Shown: positions 10,206 through 19,703 of the stretch, one piece after another
Layout of the letters: each line of letters begins with the position of its first letter
How positions within the stretch are numbered: position 1 is the first letter of the stretch
NCBI GenBank assembly: GCA_963575745.1
Contig: CAUYUJ010019885.1
Location: 89,514-153,513, forward strand
Direction of reading: 5' to 3'
Source of the DNA: Prorocentrum cordatum
Lineage: Eukaryota; Sar; Dinophyceae; Prorocentrales; Prorocentraceae
DNA length: 64,000 nucleotides
Notes under the pieces: generated by a model
What the model saw: only the letters and a program-made list of their open reading frames with translations
Told to the model about the DNA's origin: nothing
Databases searched by the model: none
Position numbers and translations under genes: made by a program

Positions 10206-10540
10206 TGCCCGTGGGTTTAGAACAAAATGGACGGCGCCACCTCCTCGGACCGAACCTCGTAACCTCCAGCCGGCCAGGCACCCTACTCCCATCCCCAAAG
10301 ACGGGAAGGCTGTCCCAGCCCCCCTTATCACCCTAAGCCCTCCCTGCTGGCAGGCACCCAAAGGGGCAATCTAAACGGTCACGGCCGTAGGGCCACGCAG
10401 TGCAAGCAGACGCAGCAAGGGCCATCCACCCTACGTGCGACGCGAGCAACCTGAGGATCCCGACTGCGGATCTTTCATGGGGTAGCACAGGTGAGGCTGA
10501 GGCCATGACGCAACTTCCCTTTGAAGCTCGCCTCACCTCC

Positions 10541-10763
10541 TGGTTGAGGGTTGAGGCCCGGTTGAGACCAGGTTGACACCAGGCTGAGACCAGGTTGAGA
10601 CCAGGTTGAGACCTGGTTGAGGCCCTGGTTGAGGTTGAGGCCCGGTTGAGGCCCGGTTGAGACCAGGTTGAGACCAGGTTGAGACCAGGTTGAGGCCCCG
10701 GTTGAGGGTTGAGGCCCGGTTGAGACCAGGTTGAGACCAGGTTGAGACCAGGTTGAGACCACG
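10541..10763. repeat. 11-bp minisatellite
   Basis: Tandem GGTTGAGACCA units with GGTTGAGGCCC variants, about 20 copies. Because 33 bp is 11 codons, the minus strand stays open and would encode a repeated LVSTWSQPGLN peptide in several frames. I read that as an artefact of the repeat. Confidence 0.9.
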
Positions 10764-11261
10764 CCCGAAATCTCTCAACCAAGCCTCTCAACGAAGAAGC
10801 TTTGAGCGCTCCGGCACTCTCGACAAACCCCTGGAGTAGTCTTGATGACCATCGACTGCCACAAATTTTGAAATAGATCTGAGACTGCGATGGCCTCAAC
10901 CGGGGGTCCCGTTTCTCAACTGGGACCCCGCAAGGATCACCAACATCTCAACCAGAATGCCAAAGGAGACAATCATCCTCTTCCCTTCGCTCCCCACGCC
11001 CTCCTCATCCTGCTCCGAGCCTCCGCATTTTCATTTCCTGCCCCATCCTCACATCCTCCTCATCTTCGTCATTCACCCCTGATCCTCCTCATCCTCCACA
11101 CCTTCCTCCTTCTCCGATCCTCCTGAGTATCCCTCCACTCTTTCCGCGTCCCATCCTCCGTCCAGCGTCCCCACCCTCCCCCCCGAACCTCCTGCCCGTC
11201 CTCATCCTCCCCACCATCAGTTTCATCCCTCCTCCCCGTGCTCCTCCTCCCCGTGCTCCTC
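10764..11261. other. Non-coding, pyrimidine-rich
   Basis: No gene seen. It has a stretch rich in CCTCCTCATCCTC-like words and the short inverted pair CAACCGGGGGTCCC / GGGACCCCG (about 10897-10932). Confidence 0.5.
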
Positions 11262-11608
11262 CCCCACACGAGGAAAAACGCGTAAGGACACGAGGACAAA
11301 GGACGCTTAAGGACACGAGGAACACGGACGCTTCAGGACACGAGGAGAACGGACGCTCAAGGACACGAGGAAAACGAACGTTAAGGACACGACGAAAACG
11401 GACGCTTAAGGGCACGAGGAAAACGGACGTTTAAGGACACGAGGAAAACGGACGCTTAAGGACACGACGAAAACGGACGCTTAAGGACACGACGAAAACA
11501 GACGCTTAAGGATACAAGGAACACGGGCGCTTAAGAGCTCGATGAAAACGGACGCTTAAGGGCACCAGGAGAACGGACGCTCAAGGACACGAGGAAAACG
11601 AACGCTTA
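11262..11608. repeat. 25-bp minisatellite
   Basis: AAAACGGACGCTTAAGGACA + CGAGG or CGACG repeated about 14 times. Exact 25-bp steps were checked at 11470 and 11495. G/C variation at the end of the unit gives two subtypes. Confidence 0.9.
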
Positions 11609-12206
11609 AGGGGGAGGGGGAGGAAGACCAGGAGGAGCAGGAAGGGGAGGAGGAGGAGGCGAATGAGGTCGAAGAAAACATGTGGCAGGGCTGGACTCGG
11701 GACGTGCTCGCGGATCCTCGTTTTGTTTCCTCTGCCGGCCCACCCGCTGAGTGCGTTTTGACACGGCCGCCTGCTCGGCGGCAGGTCTGGACCAAATGGG
11801 GCTCCCGTGTGGAAGAAGACGCGAGCCGGCGGAAACCGTGGCAGCCGACTTTCGGGAGCCACCTGGCCCAACCTCCTCATGTGCGGGCCCAGGGGTGAGG
11901 AAACAAAAACGTCTGAAATACAACCGCTTTTGGGTGGTCCAACCTTGCTAGATTATGAAAGAGGCCCCTCGGGTCCATGATTCGTAGAGGCAAATATTTT
12001 TGACCAAACCTCAAGCCCCCAAGGAATCGACGTACGCTCGAACATCCGCTTCCCCCACCGTGGGGAAAGTCCAGGCACAAAAGAACCCCTCTTCCACTCA
12101 CCTGGCCCTGGCCCTCCAAATACTGCAAGCTGCCCTGGGGGTGCCCAGGACGGGAGGAGAAGGGCAAGGATAGGGAGACCGAGACCATTGTGGGCACTCG
12201 CATTGG
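11609..12206. other. Non-coding stretch
   Basis: A short GGA-rich run (11609-11675) and then unique sequence. No gene or RNA recognised. Confidence 0.5.
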
Positions 12207-12680
12207 TTAAGACCAGGAGGGGGCAAGCGGCTGGCTATGGCAGGCGGCCTCAGAATCTGAAGGCCGAGGGCGCCAACTACGGTGTGTCTCGGCATCTTGC
12301 AGCGGTGCTCTACTAAGCCACGCTGCTAGGAAAAACTCCGCTGCCCGCGGGCCGTGCAAGGCCACGTCCCTCCGGAAGCTGCGGTAACACCTGCACTTCG
12401 TATGTTCGGGGCACCTCACGCGGAGGCCCTGGGTGCCTGTGCTGACGTGCTTCTCCAAGCTCGGCTGCACGCCGCAAATGTCATCAGGTACATGGAACTC
12501 CGCAAGCACTGCGTCCTCCCCGTCGGCGCTCCCCACGGAGGAAGCCCCATGGCTGGGCGAGGAGGACGACGAAGCTGAAGAAGATGAGGACGACGAAGCC
12601 GAGGAAGAAGACGACGATGTCCGGGACCCTCGCGATCCACCGCCCACTGACGCACCATCGACGTCAGGATCCACCTGGCG
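12207..12680 (-). pseudogene. C-terminal fragment of a broken dinoflagellate multicopy gene (piece 3)
   Basis: A minus-strand frame ending at 12207 reads protein-like in its last ~110 residues: DDICGVQPSLEKHV, LRVRCPEHTKCRCYRSFRRD, then GPRAAEFFLAAWLSRA and an Arg/Trp-rich tail. The Cys/His pattern (C-P-E-H-x2-C-x-C) looks zinc-like. Upstream the same frame becomes a Ser run that is the antisense of a GAC/GAG tract, so the true N-terminal limit is lost. Orientation and order fit the tail of the gene whose earlier parts lie at 13401-14008 and 14318-17293. The join is inferred from recollection of the family, not shown. Confidence 0.5.
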
Positions 12681-12869
12681 TTCTTGCGGGAGCGGCGCTG
12701 GGACTCTCAAGTCTGGCAGCGCACTACCTCGCCGCGGTGGCAGAGCAGATTTGCTTCTGATTTTTTTGGTTTTTCGGTTTTCACATTGCAAATGTGGCGC
12801 GCGCCTGGTGTCCAGAAGGTGCGCTGGGGGCGACCAAAACAACGCCAGGAAGAGCGCCTGGGAGCGCGC

Positions 12870-13200
12870 TGAGGCGAGCGCCCGGGCGAGCCAAGAAGAG
12901 TGCCGAGAACAGCGCCCAGGAAAGCGCCATCAAGAGTGCCCAGAATATGGCCCAGACGCGAATCTGGAAGAGCGCCCGAAAGAGCGCCCGGAAGTGCGCC
13001 CAGCAGCGACCGATTTTGCGACCGATTTCGCTTCCGATTTCGCGTCCGATTTATTGTGTGTCGATTCAATACTAAAACAAATCAGACGCAAATCGGATTT
13101 AAAATCGGACAAAAACCGGACGCAAATCGGACGCAAAATCGGACGCAAATCGGACGCAAAATCGGACGCAAAATCGGATGTAAAATCGGACGCTGATGGC
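12870..13200. repeat. Minisatellite block: GCGCCC-rich units, then ~12-13-bp GGACGCAAAATC units
   Basis: 12870-13010 has loose repeats of AGAGCGCCCG(G/A)AA. 13080-13195 has tandem GGACGCAAATC/GGACGCAAAATC units, about nine copies, with GGATTTAAAATC and GGATGTAAAATC variants. It separates pieces 2 and 3 of the broken gene and probably grew or inserted there. Confidence 0.8.
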
Positions 13201-13400
13201 GTCGACCATTTCTGGGCGGATGAGGCAGCGTATCGCGGTGCATCATGGCGAGGTCTGGTAGGGTGTGTATTGCGGACCCATGCGCGCAATTCAGCGTTGG
13301 AGTTTTAGCGATGTGGCGAACGACAAACTGCGATATCGCGTTGTGTCCAGGTCGGGCCAAATCGACCGAAAAATCAGATCGCCGCTTCTGCGGCCGTTTT

Positions 13401-14008
13401 TCAGGTGAGGTCCACCGAATCCCTCGCTAGAGAAGCGAGCCTCTCCGCACAATATGTCCCCTTCAGAGTGATGTCCAGCCTCCCAGGCGACCTCAGTAGA
13501 AGGCGGTAGAAAGATGCAGACAGGTTGCTCGGGAACATCACTTGGCGCCGCAGAAGGGCGTGCCCAGCGACCACGCACTGCAAGTAAGGGCGCCGCGATG
13601 CCAAACTTCGTGAGTCGTAATATTTTCCACCTCCGAGTTTGTGCTCAATAGTCGAACGCCGAGCGACAAACCCATTCTGCTCCAGATGGTCGACAAGGGA
13701 AAGCACTGGAATCTTGGGATCGCTGAGGTTACACGTCGGCCCAGGGCACTGCGGACGGAACAATTCAAATGTTCCCTCCACGTTCGACGGCCGACGCTGC
13801 CAAATCCTGAACAGCAACCGCCTGGCAGAAGACGTCCCGCAGACTCTCAAGATGTCTGCGTGCTCCGGCTCGCCAGCCTCGAAAACAGTCAATGCGGGCG
13901 CGTCGGGCCGCAGATTGGCCGCGTCCCACAGCTCCAGGGGCAGTATGAGCCACTCTCTCCCTGAATAGTCGCCCGCCGACCCATCGCTGGGCCATCGTGG
14001 TGCACGCG
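13401..14008 (-). pseudogene. Middle fragment of the broken multicopy gene (piece 2)
   Basis: The minus frame is open from after a TAG (14009-14011) to the stop at 13401, about 202 codons, without an ATG at its head. It reads EWLILPLELWDAANL, TVFEAGEPEHADILRVCG, SLVDHLEQNGF, YYDSRS, YLQCVV and SASFYRLLLRS. Hydrophobic periodicity and lack of low complexity argue for real former coding sequence. Piece 1 ends about 310 bp upstream on the same strand in another frame. Piece 3 lies downstream beyond the minisatellite. Function unknown. Confidence 0.6.
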
Positions 14009-14010
14009 CC

Positions 14011-14317
14011 TACGTGCGCGCGCCCCGAGCGCTCCGCGCGCATGCCCAAATTGCGCCCCAGTCGCCCTGACGGGACAATGCACCCACGCCACTGACGCGC
14101 AGGAGTACACTTGTGATCCCGCCCGCTATGTCACCCCAGAGTTATCCCATTCGCTGGCTCGCCAGCCGCAGTCCATGCTCCTCCCTTCAATCTATCGCCA
14201 TGTCATGTATTCCTCCTCCCCTTCCACTTCCTCTCTTCCCTCCTCCCCTTCGCCGTCCGTGGCAACTTGGGCGCAAGCTATGTTCAAGGGCGCGCAAGGG
14301 TGCCGGGCGTTGACGGC
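14011..14317. other. Spacer between pieces 1 and 2
   Basis: No frame continues piece 1 into piece 2. It contains a CCTCCCCTTCC-rich tract. It could be an intron remnant, but no convincing donor/acceptor pair was identified. Confidence 0.4.
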
Positions 14318-17293
14318 TCAAGCTGTCGCGCGGCATCGCGGGCAGCTTCGCGGCCAACCTCGTTCGAGGTTGCGGGAAGCCACCTGCACTGCGTAAAAGC
14401 AACAGCCACGAATTGGCGCCCAGGGCCCAGGGAAGGACGCGAGCGAACTGACTCTCGCGAGTGGTGCGGCTGCCGGCCTGGGATTCGGATTCCGCTGGAG
14501 GGGCCAATCTGGGGACGGAGTTGGCGATGCCTCAATATCGGTCCTAACTGTGATAATCCTCTTCGCTTTGTGAAGGACCTGGAAGCAGTGGAAGGGGCAC
14601 TGCTCGCCATCTTCAGCAGGCACTGTCACATACGAATACCGCGGCACGGAATTCTCGAGGAAATCGAACATCAATTTACCATCCTGGGTCTGAAACGCGT
14701 CGCCAAGGGCGTCGTCCCCGCCACCGCCGTCCGCGCCATCCTCTGCGGCGGCCTCTGCAGAGAAGCCGCCCGCAGCAATCATGCAGTACACGCGGCCTGC
14801 GAAGCGTCGGAATGACATCCGCACGGGACGCCCTTCCCTGCCGGGTCTTGTCTGCAAGACCGACTTGTACGTGTTCCATAAGTGCTGTGTGTCAGCCGCT
14901 CCGTGCGATCCGCTAGATTGGACCTCTGCCAAGTTCTGGTCTAGCCGCAGCGTGGACGCAATGAAGGGCCACCGAGCCGCGCGCCTGTTCTGCCCAGCGC
15001 GTTGGGCAGAGGCGTGCGGGCCCTCTGCCACAGTGTCATCAAAAGGGATATCGATAAGCGAATCCACCTCTCGTCGGAGCCGGACTGACATGTTGCTGCC
15101 GTCCGCCCCCAACTGTTCAACGTCAGCGCGCAATGGCGAAGAGTCGCCAAAAAACTCATTCGACACGTCGTGCCTTTGTGCAGGGGTCTGCTCACTGCAC
15201 TGCCGAATACATCGATCCCGTACGCCAGGTTCCCCAAGCCTAGAGATAAGATGCGGTATCTTGTCTAAGAAGGCGACCTTCCGTCTGCCTAGGCCAACGG
15301 CAGCGCCTACAGCTCCCTGAATCTGTGCCAGGAAGATCTCCGGGGCATCGTCGTAATCCGCAGCGGTCCAATTGAGGGCAGTGGCCAGCATGCCTTCGAA
15401 CACTTGGGTAGCCTTCGCGTGTGCGAATGGAAGCAATCGCCCTTTGTGAGGGCAGGCGACTTGCACTCCTGATCGGTACTCTTCTTGGTGGCAGATGCAG
15501 GAGCCACCCCAACCCATGAGATGAGACAGCTCTTTTGCGAACCACGTGACGAAAGTCAGCTGCCGAGCCCACATGGCGTCGCGCATAGCATGCGCCACAT
15601 GCTGGAGCATGTCTTTATCACGCAGATCCCTGTAAAATTTAATGTTGGGCCAAACCGACCGCAGAGTAACCAAGACGCAGCCGACTTCCTTGCAGGCGTC
15701 GTGCAAAGTCCCCCACCTCCACTTCGCGAAGTTCGGCGGCCGCGCAGCCTGCAGCAGACTGGCTGCAGCATGAAGGCCTGCATCATTCAAATCTTGAGCG
15801 ATATCGCTAGTATAATTCCGAAGGAACGTTCCGACGGCCTTCACTGATCTCAAAAACTTTGGGAACCACGGCAGAGAACAGCAACTGTACTTGATGATGC
15901 CGTCCACGATATGCTTCCACCCCGCGCTTTGCAGGGCGCGGGGGTACAGACGCGGCCGGCGATCGTAGGCAGCAGGCACCGGAATCCCCAGATACGCACA
16001 AAACTCAGGCAACACATCTGGCATGGCAACCAATTTGCGCTCTGTGCCCAAATCGGTCGTGAGAGACCGCACCCGATCAAGCACCGACCGCAATCGGAAA
16101 CAGCTCGGCCCAACTACGAGAAAAAACTGCCACAACAAACATAAGCATTTCCCGACCGCCGAGAAGAGCCTGTTGGATATCCGGATAATGGGGAACAACC
16201 GCCGATCCATCTGAAAGTCAGGCTCCCGCGTCACTATGTCAAACGACGAAGCTACCATTTCCACGCCCCGCCACTGCGGGGAACCATCCGTGTGAACATA
16301 GATATTCGCAGCCACCAAATCCATTGTCATGAACGCACTCCTCATAATCAACATCGCCATGCAATCGAGGCGCACGCGCCCAGTGCGGAGCACGTCGTAA
16401 GGAGCGTCGGGGGCCGCGGCGCAAAGTTTTTCGATTTCCTCTGGCACTCCGCGCGCAAACACAGCTGCCCATTTCCTTTTGGAAATGCCACTGCGGCGAA
16501 GAGTTTGGTTTTCCCGTGTTGCGTCCAACAATCTCAAAATATCTCCTACGGGAGCTGCCCCTCTCAGAGGGCCGCACTCGCGCGGGGAGCAGGCTGGCAG
16601 GGTCAAAGGGGCGCAACCCCTGGACGCACGGACCCAGCCTCTCAGCGCGCTCGCGGGCGGCCCCCCGCCGGGCAGAAGTCGACCAGGAGGCGCCTTTTGT
16701 GACACGCCAGCGGCATGGAAGTAATCCCACGCCCCGTCAAATATTGAGGAAACGATGTCGGTACTCAGCCTGACGCGATGCAGTCGCGCGCACTGAAGAT
16801 CCCAATCCCTCTTGAATATCGGAACACATTCCCGCAAAGACTTGGGATTGTAAACTTGGCCTGCAGGCCTGCGAACAAGAGCTGGGCGGTCCGATAACAA
16901 ACGGTACATCTTCTCCTCTCCCGCGGCACTGTCAAGCGAAACCAGGTCCTGGAAGTCCACTACCACCCTCACTCTGTAAGCGATTACTGCATGAACTGGC
17001 CTGGGGCGCATGGCGCGGATAACTGCGCAGACGAGCGAAGAAAGGGCCTCGCTGCTGTCATCGATGCTGTCGGCTAGATACTCCCAGTGCCCCAAGAGGC
17101 ACCCTCGAACAAGACAGACGTCTTTGGGGGCATCAGCCGAATCCTGCACCACGCAGAAAATCTGCGGGAATCCGAATTTCTCATCATGGTCGCTCCTCGC
17201 CTCGACTCTCGGCCCTCTCGGGCGACGAGGAGGCGACTCGCCATCGACGCTCTCAGGTCGATTGTCGGCCGAATCCCCATCGACCGAAGACAT
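14318..17293 (-). CDS. 991-aa uncharacterised protein, N-terminal part of a dinoflagellate multicopy family (piece 1)
   Basis: The frame extends to 17647, but its first ~118 codons are Gly/Arg repeats read through a minisatellite. The ATG at 17293 (MSSVDGDSADNRPES) lies 15 bp after an SL relict and is the better start. Notable parts: NIYVHTDGSPQWRGVEMVAS (near residue 330), a His/Cys cluster KELSHLMGWGGSCICHQ then ACPHKGR (zinc-like), RYSYVTVPAEDG near the end, and a final ~80 residues that look like frameshifted sequence. From memory the HTDGSPQWRG block recurs in large dinoflagellate gene families of unknown role. An RNase H-like transposase with this Asp is a speculation. Pieces 2 and 3 downstream probably belong to the same gene, so this copy is likely non-functional. 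Confidence 0.7.
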   Translation of the reverse strand: MSSVDGDSADNRPESVDGESPPRRPRGPRVEARSDHDEKFGFPQIFCVVQDSADAPKDVCLVRGCLLGHWEYLADSIDDSSEALSSLVCAVIRAMRPRPVHAVIAYRVRVVVDFQDLVSLDSAAGEEKMYRLLSDRPALVRRPAGQVYNPKSLRECVPIFKRDWDLQCARLHRVRLSTDIVSSIFDGAWDYFHAAGVSQKAPPGRLLPGGGPPASALRGWVRASRGCAPLTLPACSPRECGPLRGAAPVGDILRLLDATRENQTLRRSGISKRKWAAVFARGVPEEIEKLCAAAPDAPYDVLRTGRVRLDCMAMLIMRSAFMTMDLVAANIYVHTDGSPQWRGVEMVASSFDIVTREPDFQMDRRLFPIIRISNRLFSAVGKCLCLLWQFFLVVGPSCFRLRSVLDRVRSLTTDLGTERKLVAMPDVLPEFCAYLGIPVPAAYDRRPRLYPRALQSAGWKHIVDGIIKYSCCSLPWFPKFLRSVKAVGTFLRNYTSDIAQDLNDAGLHAAASLLQAARPPNFAKWRWGTLHDACKEVGCVLVTLRSVWPNIKFYRDLRDKDMLQHVAHAMRDAMWARQLTFVTWFAKELSHLMGWGGSCICHQEEYRSGVQVACPHKGRLLPFAHAKATQVFEGMLATALNWTAADYDDAPEIFLAQIQGAVGAAVGLGRRKVAFLDKIPHLISRLGEPGVRDRCIRQCSEQTPAQRHDVSNEFFGDSSPLRADVEQLGADGSNMSVRLRREVDSLIDIPFDDTVAEGPHASAQRAGQNRRAARWPFIASTLRLDQNLAEVQSSGSHGAADTQHLWNTYKSVLQTRPGREGRPVRMSFRRFAGRVYCMIAAGGFSAEAAAEDGADGGGGDDALGDAFQTQDGKLMFDFLENSVPRYSYVTVPAEDGEQCPFHCFQVLHKAKRIITVRTDIEASPTPSPDWPLQRNPNPRPAAAPLARVSSLASFPGPWAPIRGCCFYAVQVASRNLERGWPRSCPRCRATA

Positions 17294-17308
17294 GATAAAT
17301 GCAGATGG

Positions 17309-17330
17309 CTTGGGCCACAAATGGCAACGG
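17309..17330 (-). other. DinoSL relict 5' of the 991-aa ORF
   Basis: The minus strand reads CCGTTGCCATTTGTGG then CCCAAG. Against the 21-nt core of the dinoflagellate spliced leader this is two substitutions and one inserted base. It is followed after 15 nt by the ATG. In dinoflagellates SL relicts at genomic 5' ends mark genes recycled from trans-spliced mRNA, and this also settles the start codon. Confidence 0.65.
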
Positions 17331-17388
17331 AAAGGGAGAGGGGGCAGCGGTTCCCGAAGGCACATGGATATGTATATCAGACCGAAGG

Positions 17389-17690
17389 GGCCGAACGGTA
17401 ATTTACTGCCCCTGTGTGCGTGGCTGAACTGGGGATCCGCGGTGAGGATTCTGCTTGTGGCCTTGTCGTCGACCCCCCCGCAAACCGCCCGCGACCAGCC
17501 CGCAACCCACCCGCGACCCACCCGCGACCACCCCGCGACCCACCCGTGACCCACCCGCGACCCGCCCCGCGACCCGCCCCACGACCCACCCCGCGACCCA
17601 CCAACGACCCACCCACGACCCACCCCGCGACCCACCCCGCGACCCACCCGACGCCCGCCTCCTCACTCTAATCCACAATTGCGGGGTGCT
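17389..17690. repeat. Shared upstream module, copy 2
   Basis: Same left block, CGACCCACCC minisatellite and right block as at 9205-9507. The minisatellite here is cleaner (about 20 units of 9-12 bp). It makes the minus strand open and encodes the artefactual Gly/Arg/Val extension of the neighbouring ORF. Confidence 0.85.
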
Positions 17691-17829
17691 ACGTTTCGGC
17701 CATGGCTGTTGATGTACGCTCGCCATGGCAATGCCTCGTAATTTTGCGCCCTGCTGTTAGTTAGCTGCTGGCTACATGCTGGGGATCCGACAACGCTGCG
17801 CGCAACTTGAAACCTACGCCCGCGTGTTT

Positions 17830-18855
17830 TCAAGTGCGTGCTGTCCCGCAACCTGTAAATTTCCTACAGCACCCCTTCATCCCCCGATGCCTCCCCTCCG
17901 CCTCCCTCCCCTCGCAATCGCGAGTCGCGACGCCGTGGGCATCTTCACAAAAACAAGAATTTCTCAACCACCAAAGGGCGGAGTCGAGACCTCGCAGGAC
18001 TAGGCGGGCCGGGTGTTGAGACCACGGCGGGCTACTCCAACGGGCTGTCTGCGATGCAACCCAGCGCCTTACCAGGCTGGCCTCCAGCTCGTGCACCTCG
18101 GAGGCATGCTTCGCGACCTCCGCGTCGGCCACAGCTTTGAGTGCCACGGCGGCCTCGATAGCGGCCTGCGCGTCCCGCTGCCGGCCTTGGGCGCGCTGCA
18201 GGGCCGCCCGGGCCTGGTCGAGGCGAGCGCCGACGGGCTTCCCCGCCGCCAGCTCGTCCTTTTTGTCCTTGATGCGAGCCTCGATGGTGGCCCGGAGCTC
18301 GCCCTCGGACTCGGGGATCGACGTCAAGGTGGCCTCGAGCTGCTTGATGACCCCCTGCAGCTCCTTGACGTCTCCGGGCGCCCGCGTAGTCGTTGCAGGC
18401 GAAGGTTGGTTGGTGACCTCCTTCTGAGCCTCGGCCAGCTTGTTGGTGATGGCCGTGAGCTGATCCCGCGTGGACTGCCCAGCCGAGGGAGGAGGAGGAG
18501 GGGAAGTCGTCGTCGTAGTCACCCCTGACTGGGGACGACCTCCTCCCTGGCCCAGCGCAGCATCTGGCGGTGACGCCACCTCCGCATAGCTGCGCTTCAT
18601 GCCGCACGTGCCGCAGGCGCTCTTGGTCGTACATGAGGTCCCACACCCCTTGCACGTCCACTGCCTGGCCCGGGGCGGAGCGCTGCCCGGAGCCTGACCG
18701 ATCCAATGCCAGCGGCCATCGGGGTCCTTCCTCCACTCCGCGGAGTGCCATGAGGACCGCGAGGAGCCGGCATGTGCCCCATTGGCGGGATGGCTGGCGG
18801 GCCACACCGCGCCCTGGCCACCGCCAGCGCGCCCTGGGCCACTCCATGCCGTCAT
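17830..18855 (-). CDS. ORF1 of an SL-tagged LINE, 3'-truncated element
   Basis: The frame opens at 18900 (GTG), but the first ATG, at 18855 (MTAWSGPGRAGG), is preferred: 341 codons. A RanBP2-like finger W-T-C-x2-C...C-x2-C lies at about residues 66-84 from the ATG. A Thr/Pro-rich linker follows. A long coiled coil (about 120-255) contains LTAITNKLAEAQKEV and LEATLTSIPESEGELRATIE. The last ~80 residues look out of place, so the coding match probably ends near 18040. This is the architecture of ORF1 in LINE-B. An SL relict lies 109 nt upstream. No ORF2 follows, so the copy is truncated. The protein would bind element RNA in an RNP. Confidence 0.7.
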   Translation of the reverse strand: MTAWSGPGRAGGGQGAVWPASHPANGAHAGSSRSSWHSAEWRKDPDGRWHWIGQAPGSAPPRARQWTCKGCGTSCTTKSACGTCGMKRSYAEVASPPDAALGQGGGRPQSGVTTTTTSPPPPPSAGQSTRDQLTAITNKLAEAQKEVTNQPSPATTTRAPGDVKELQGVIKQLEATLTSIPESEGELRATIEARIKDKKDELAAGKPVGARLDQARAALQRAQGRQRDAQAAIEAAVALKAVADAEVAKHASEVHELEASLVRRWVASQTARWSSPPWSQHPARLVLRGLDSALWWLRNSCFCEDAHGVATRDCEGREAEGRHRGMKGCCRKFTGCGTART

Positions 18856-18964
18856 GGGCGCTGAGCAGGCACCGGAGGGGATGAAATCACGAAGCCACAC
18901 GCTGGTGCGGCTGGGCTGGGGTGTAGACTTACAATCAACTCAAGGGCCACTCCCTAGTGACAAC

Positions 18965-18981
18965 CTTGAGCCAAAATGGAT

Positions 18982-18985
<4 letters not shown>
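18965..18985 (-). other. DinoSL relict, one mismatch
   Basis: The minus strand reads CCGTATCCATTTTGG then CTCAAG, one substitution (G to T at the sixth base of CCGTAGCC...) from the 21-nt SL core. The leading SL base is missing or changed. It is followed after 109 nt by the ORF1 ATG and preceded directly by a (TA)n tract, so the junction is sharp. Confidence 0.85.

Positions 18986-19035
<50 letters not shown>
18986..19035. repeat. (TA)n microsatellite, 50 bp
   Basis: Perfect TA dinucleotides touching the 5' end of the SL relict. It may be the insertion target. Confidence 0.97.
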
Positions 19036-19037
<2 letters not shown>

Positions 19038-19083
19038 ACCGCCCGCTGGGGCACCAGGACGTCGGCTCTCGGGCGGTGGATAT
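19032..19083. repeat. 14-bp perfect inverted repeat beside the (TA)n tract
   Basis: ATATCCACCGCCCG (19032-19045) and CGGGCGGTGGATAT (19070-19083) with a 24-nt loop. Confidence 0.85.
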
Positions 19084-19259
19084 GGATAGATCCCCGTTTC
19101 GTCAACACGCCACGTGTTGCGTGTTGCGCGTCGTGGCGGCTGAGGCGTCGTGACCCCTGGCGTCGCGGGCTTCCTCGACCCCGCCGCGCCACCGCCGGGC
19201 GAGCGGCCGCCCGCGACCGAAGAGGCAGCGGCGGGGCTCCGCCTCGGCTGCGCGGAAGA

Positions 19260-19312
19260 CCCGAGGAGGAAGGGGTGGAGGAGGAAGAGAATAAGAAGGA
19301 GGAGGAGGAGGA
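19260..19312. repeat. (GGA)n microsatellite, imperfect
   Basis: GGAGGA triplets with AAG interruptions, directly before the next family-1 element. Confidence 0.8.
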
Positions 19313-19313
19313 G

Positions 19314-19503
19314 GAGACCCCCTTCCGAGTCGCGAAATAAACACGACGGACGGTTTTTCTGTTGCGGTCTCCGGCGCAGAATGAGGCCCTCATCGGGCCT
19401 AGGGACCGTGGGGCAATGCCTCGGGACGCAAAGCCGGTCCCAGGGAATGGGTCGAGACCTCTGGGGGTCGACGTCGTGAGAAGACATGACGTCGGGGGCC
19501 TGG
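19314..19503 (+). mobile_element. TIR element family 1
   Basis: Left end GAGACCCCCTTCCGAGTCG and right end GACGTCGGGGGCCTGG are inverted versions of each other in their CAGACCCCC cores. The right-end hairpin is CGACGTCGTG-agaaga-CATGACGTCG, with one G.T pair. The internal block GCCGGTCCCAGGGAATGG is shared with copies near 36.0 and 52.3 kb. No coding capacity. Confidence 0.75.
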
Positions 19504-19511
19504 GATTCAGG

Positions 19512-19703
19512 CAGCTCGATGGACTCAGAGGAGAAACGTGGACCACCGCCACCGAGAACGGGGTCCGACCCCTGGGTGGTGGCACGCATGAGCGTCACCA
19601 CCCAGCACAGGACGGCGCTCAGGACGAAGAAGCCGGTCCCGGGGACTGGGACGAGATCTCGGGGGGTCGACGCCGTGAACAAATCATGGCGTCGGGGGTC
19701 TGG
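19512..19703 (+). mobile_element. TIR element family 1, second copy in tandem
   Basis: Right-end hairpin CGACGCCGTGA-acaaa-TCATGGCGTCG followed by GGGGGTCTG. The left end is diverged (boundary approximate). The internal GCCGGTCCCGGGG... block is present. Compared with the 36-kb copy the stem has a T-A pair replaced by C-G. Confidence 0.65.

Noticed and set aside
10333-10899. Proteins with LVSTWSQPGLN repeats on the minus strand
   Set aside because: The 11-bp unit leaves several frames open with the same peptide; no non-repeat domain.
12433-13308. 291-codon plus-strand ORF with acidic and Lys/Ser-Asp repeats
   Set aside because: Runs through a GAC/GAG tract and a minisatellite; the protein-like frame in this place is on the minus strand.
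17294-17647. N-terminal Gly/Arg extension of the 991-aa ORF
   Set aside because: Translation of the CGACCCACCC minisatellite; the SL relict at 17309-17330 lies inside it and marks the real leader.
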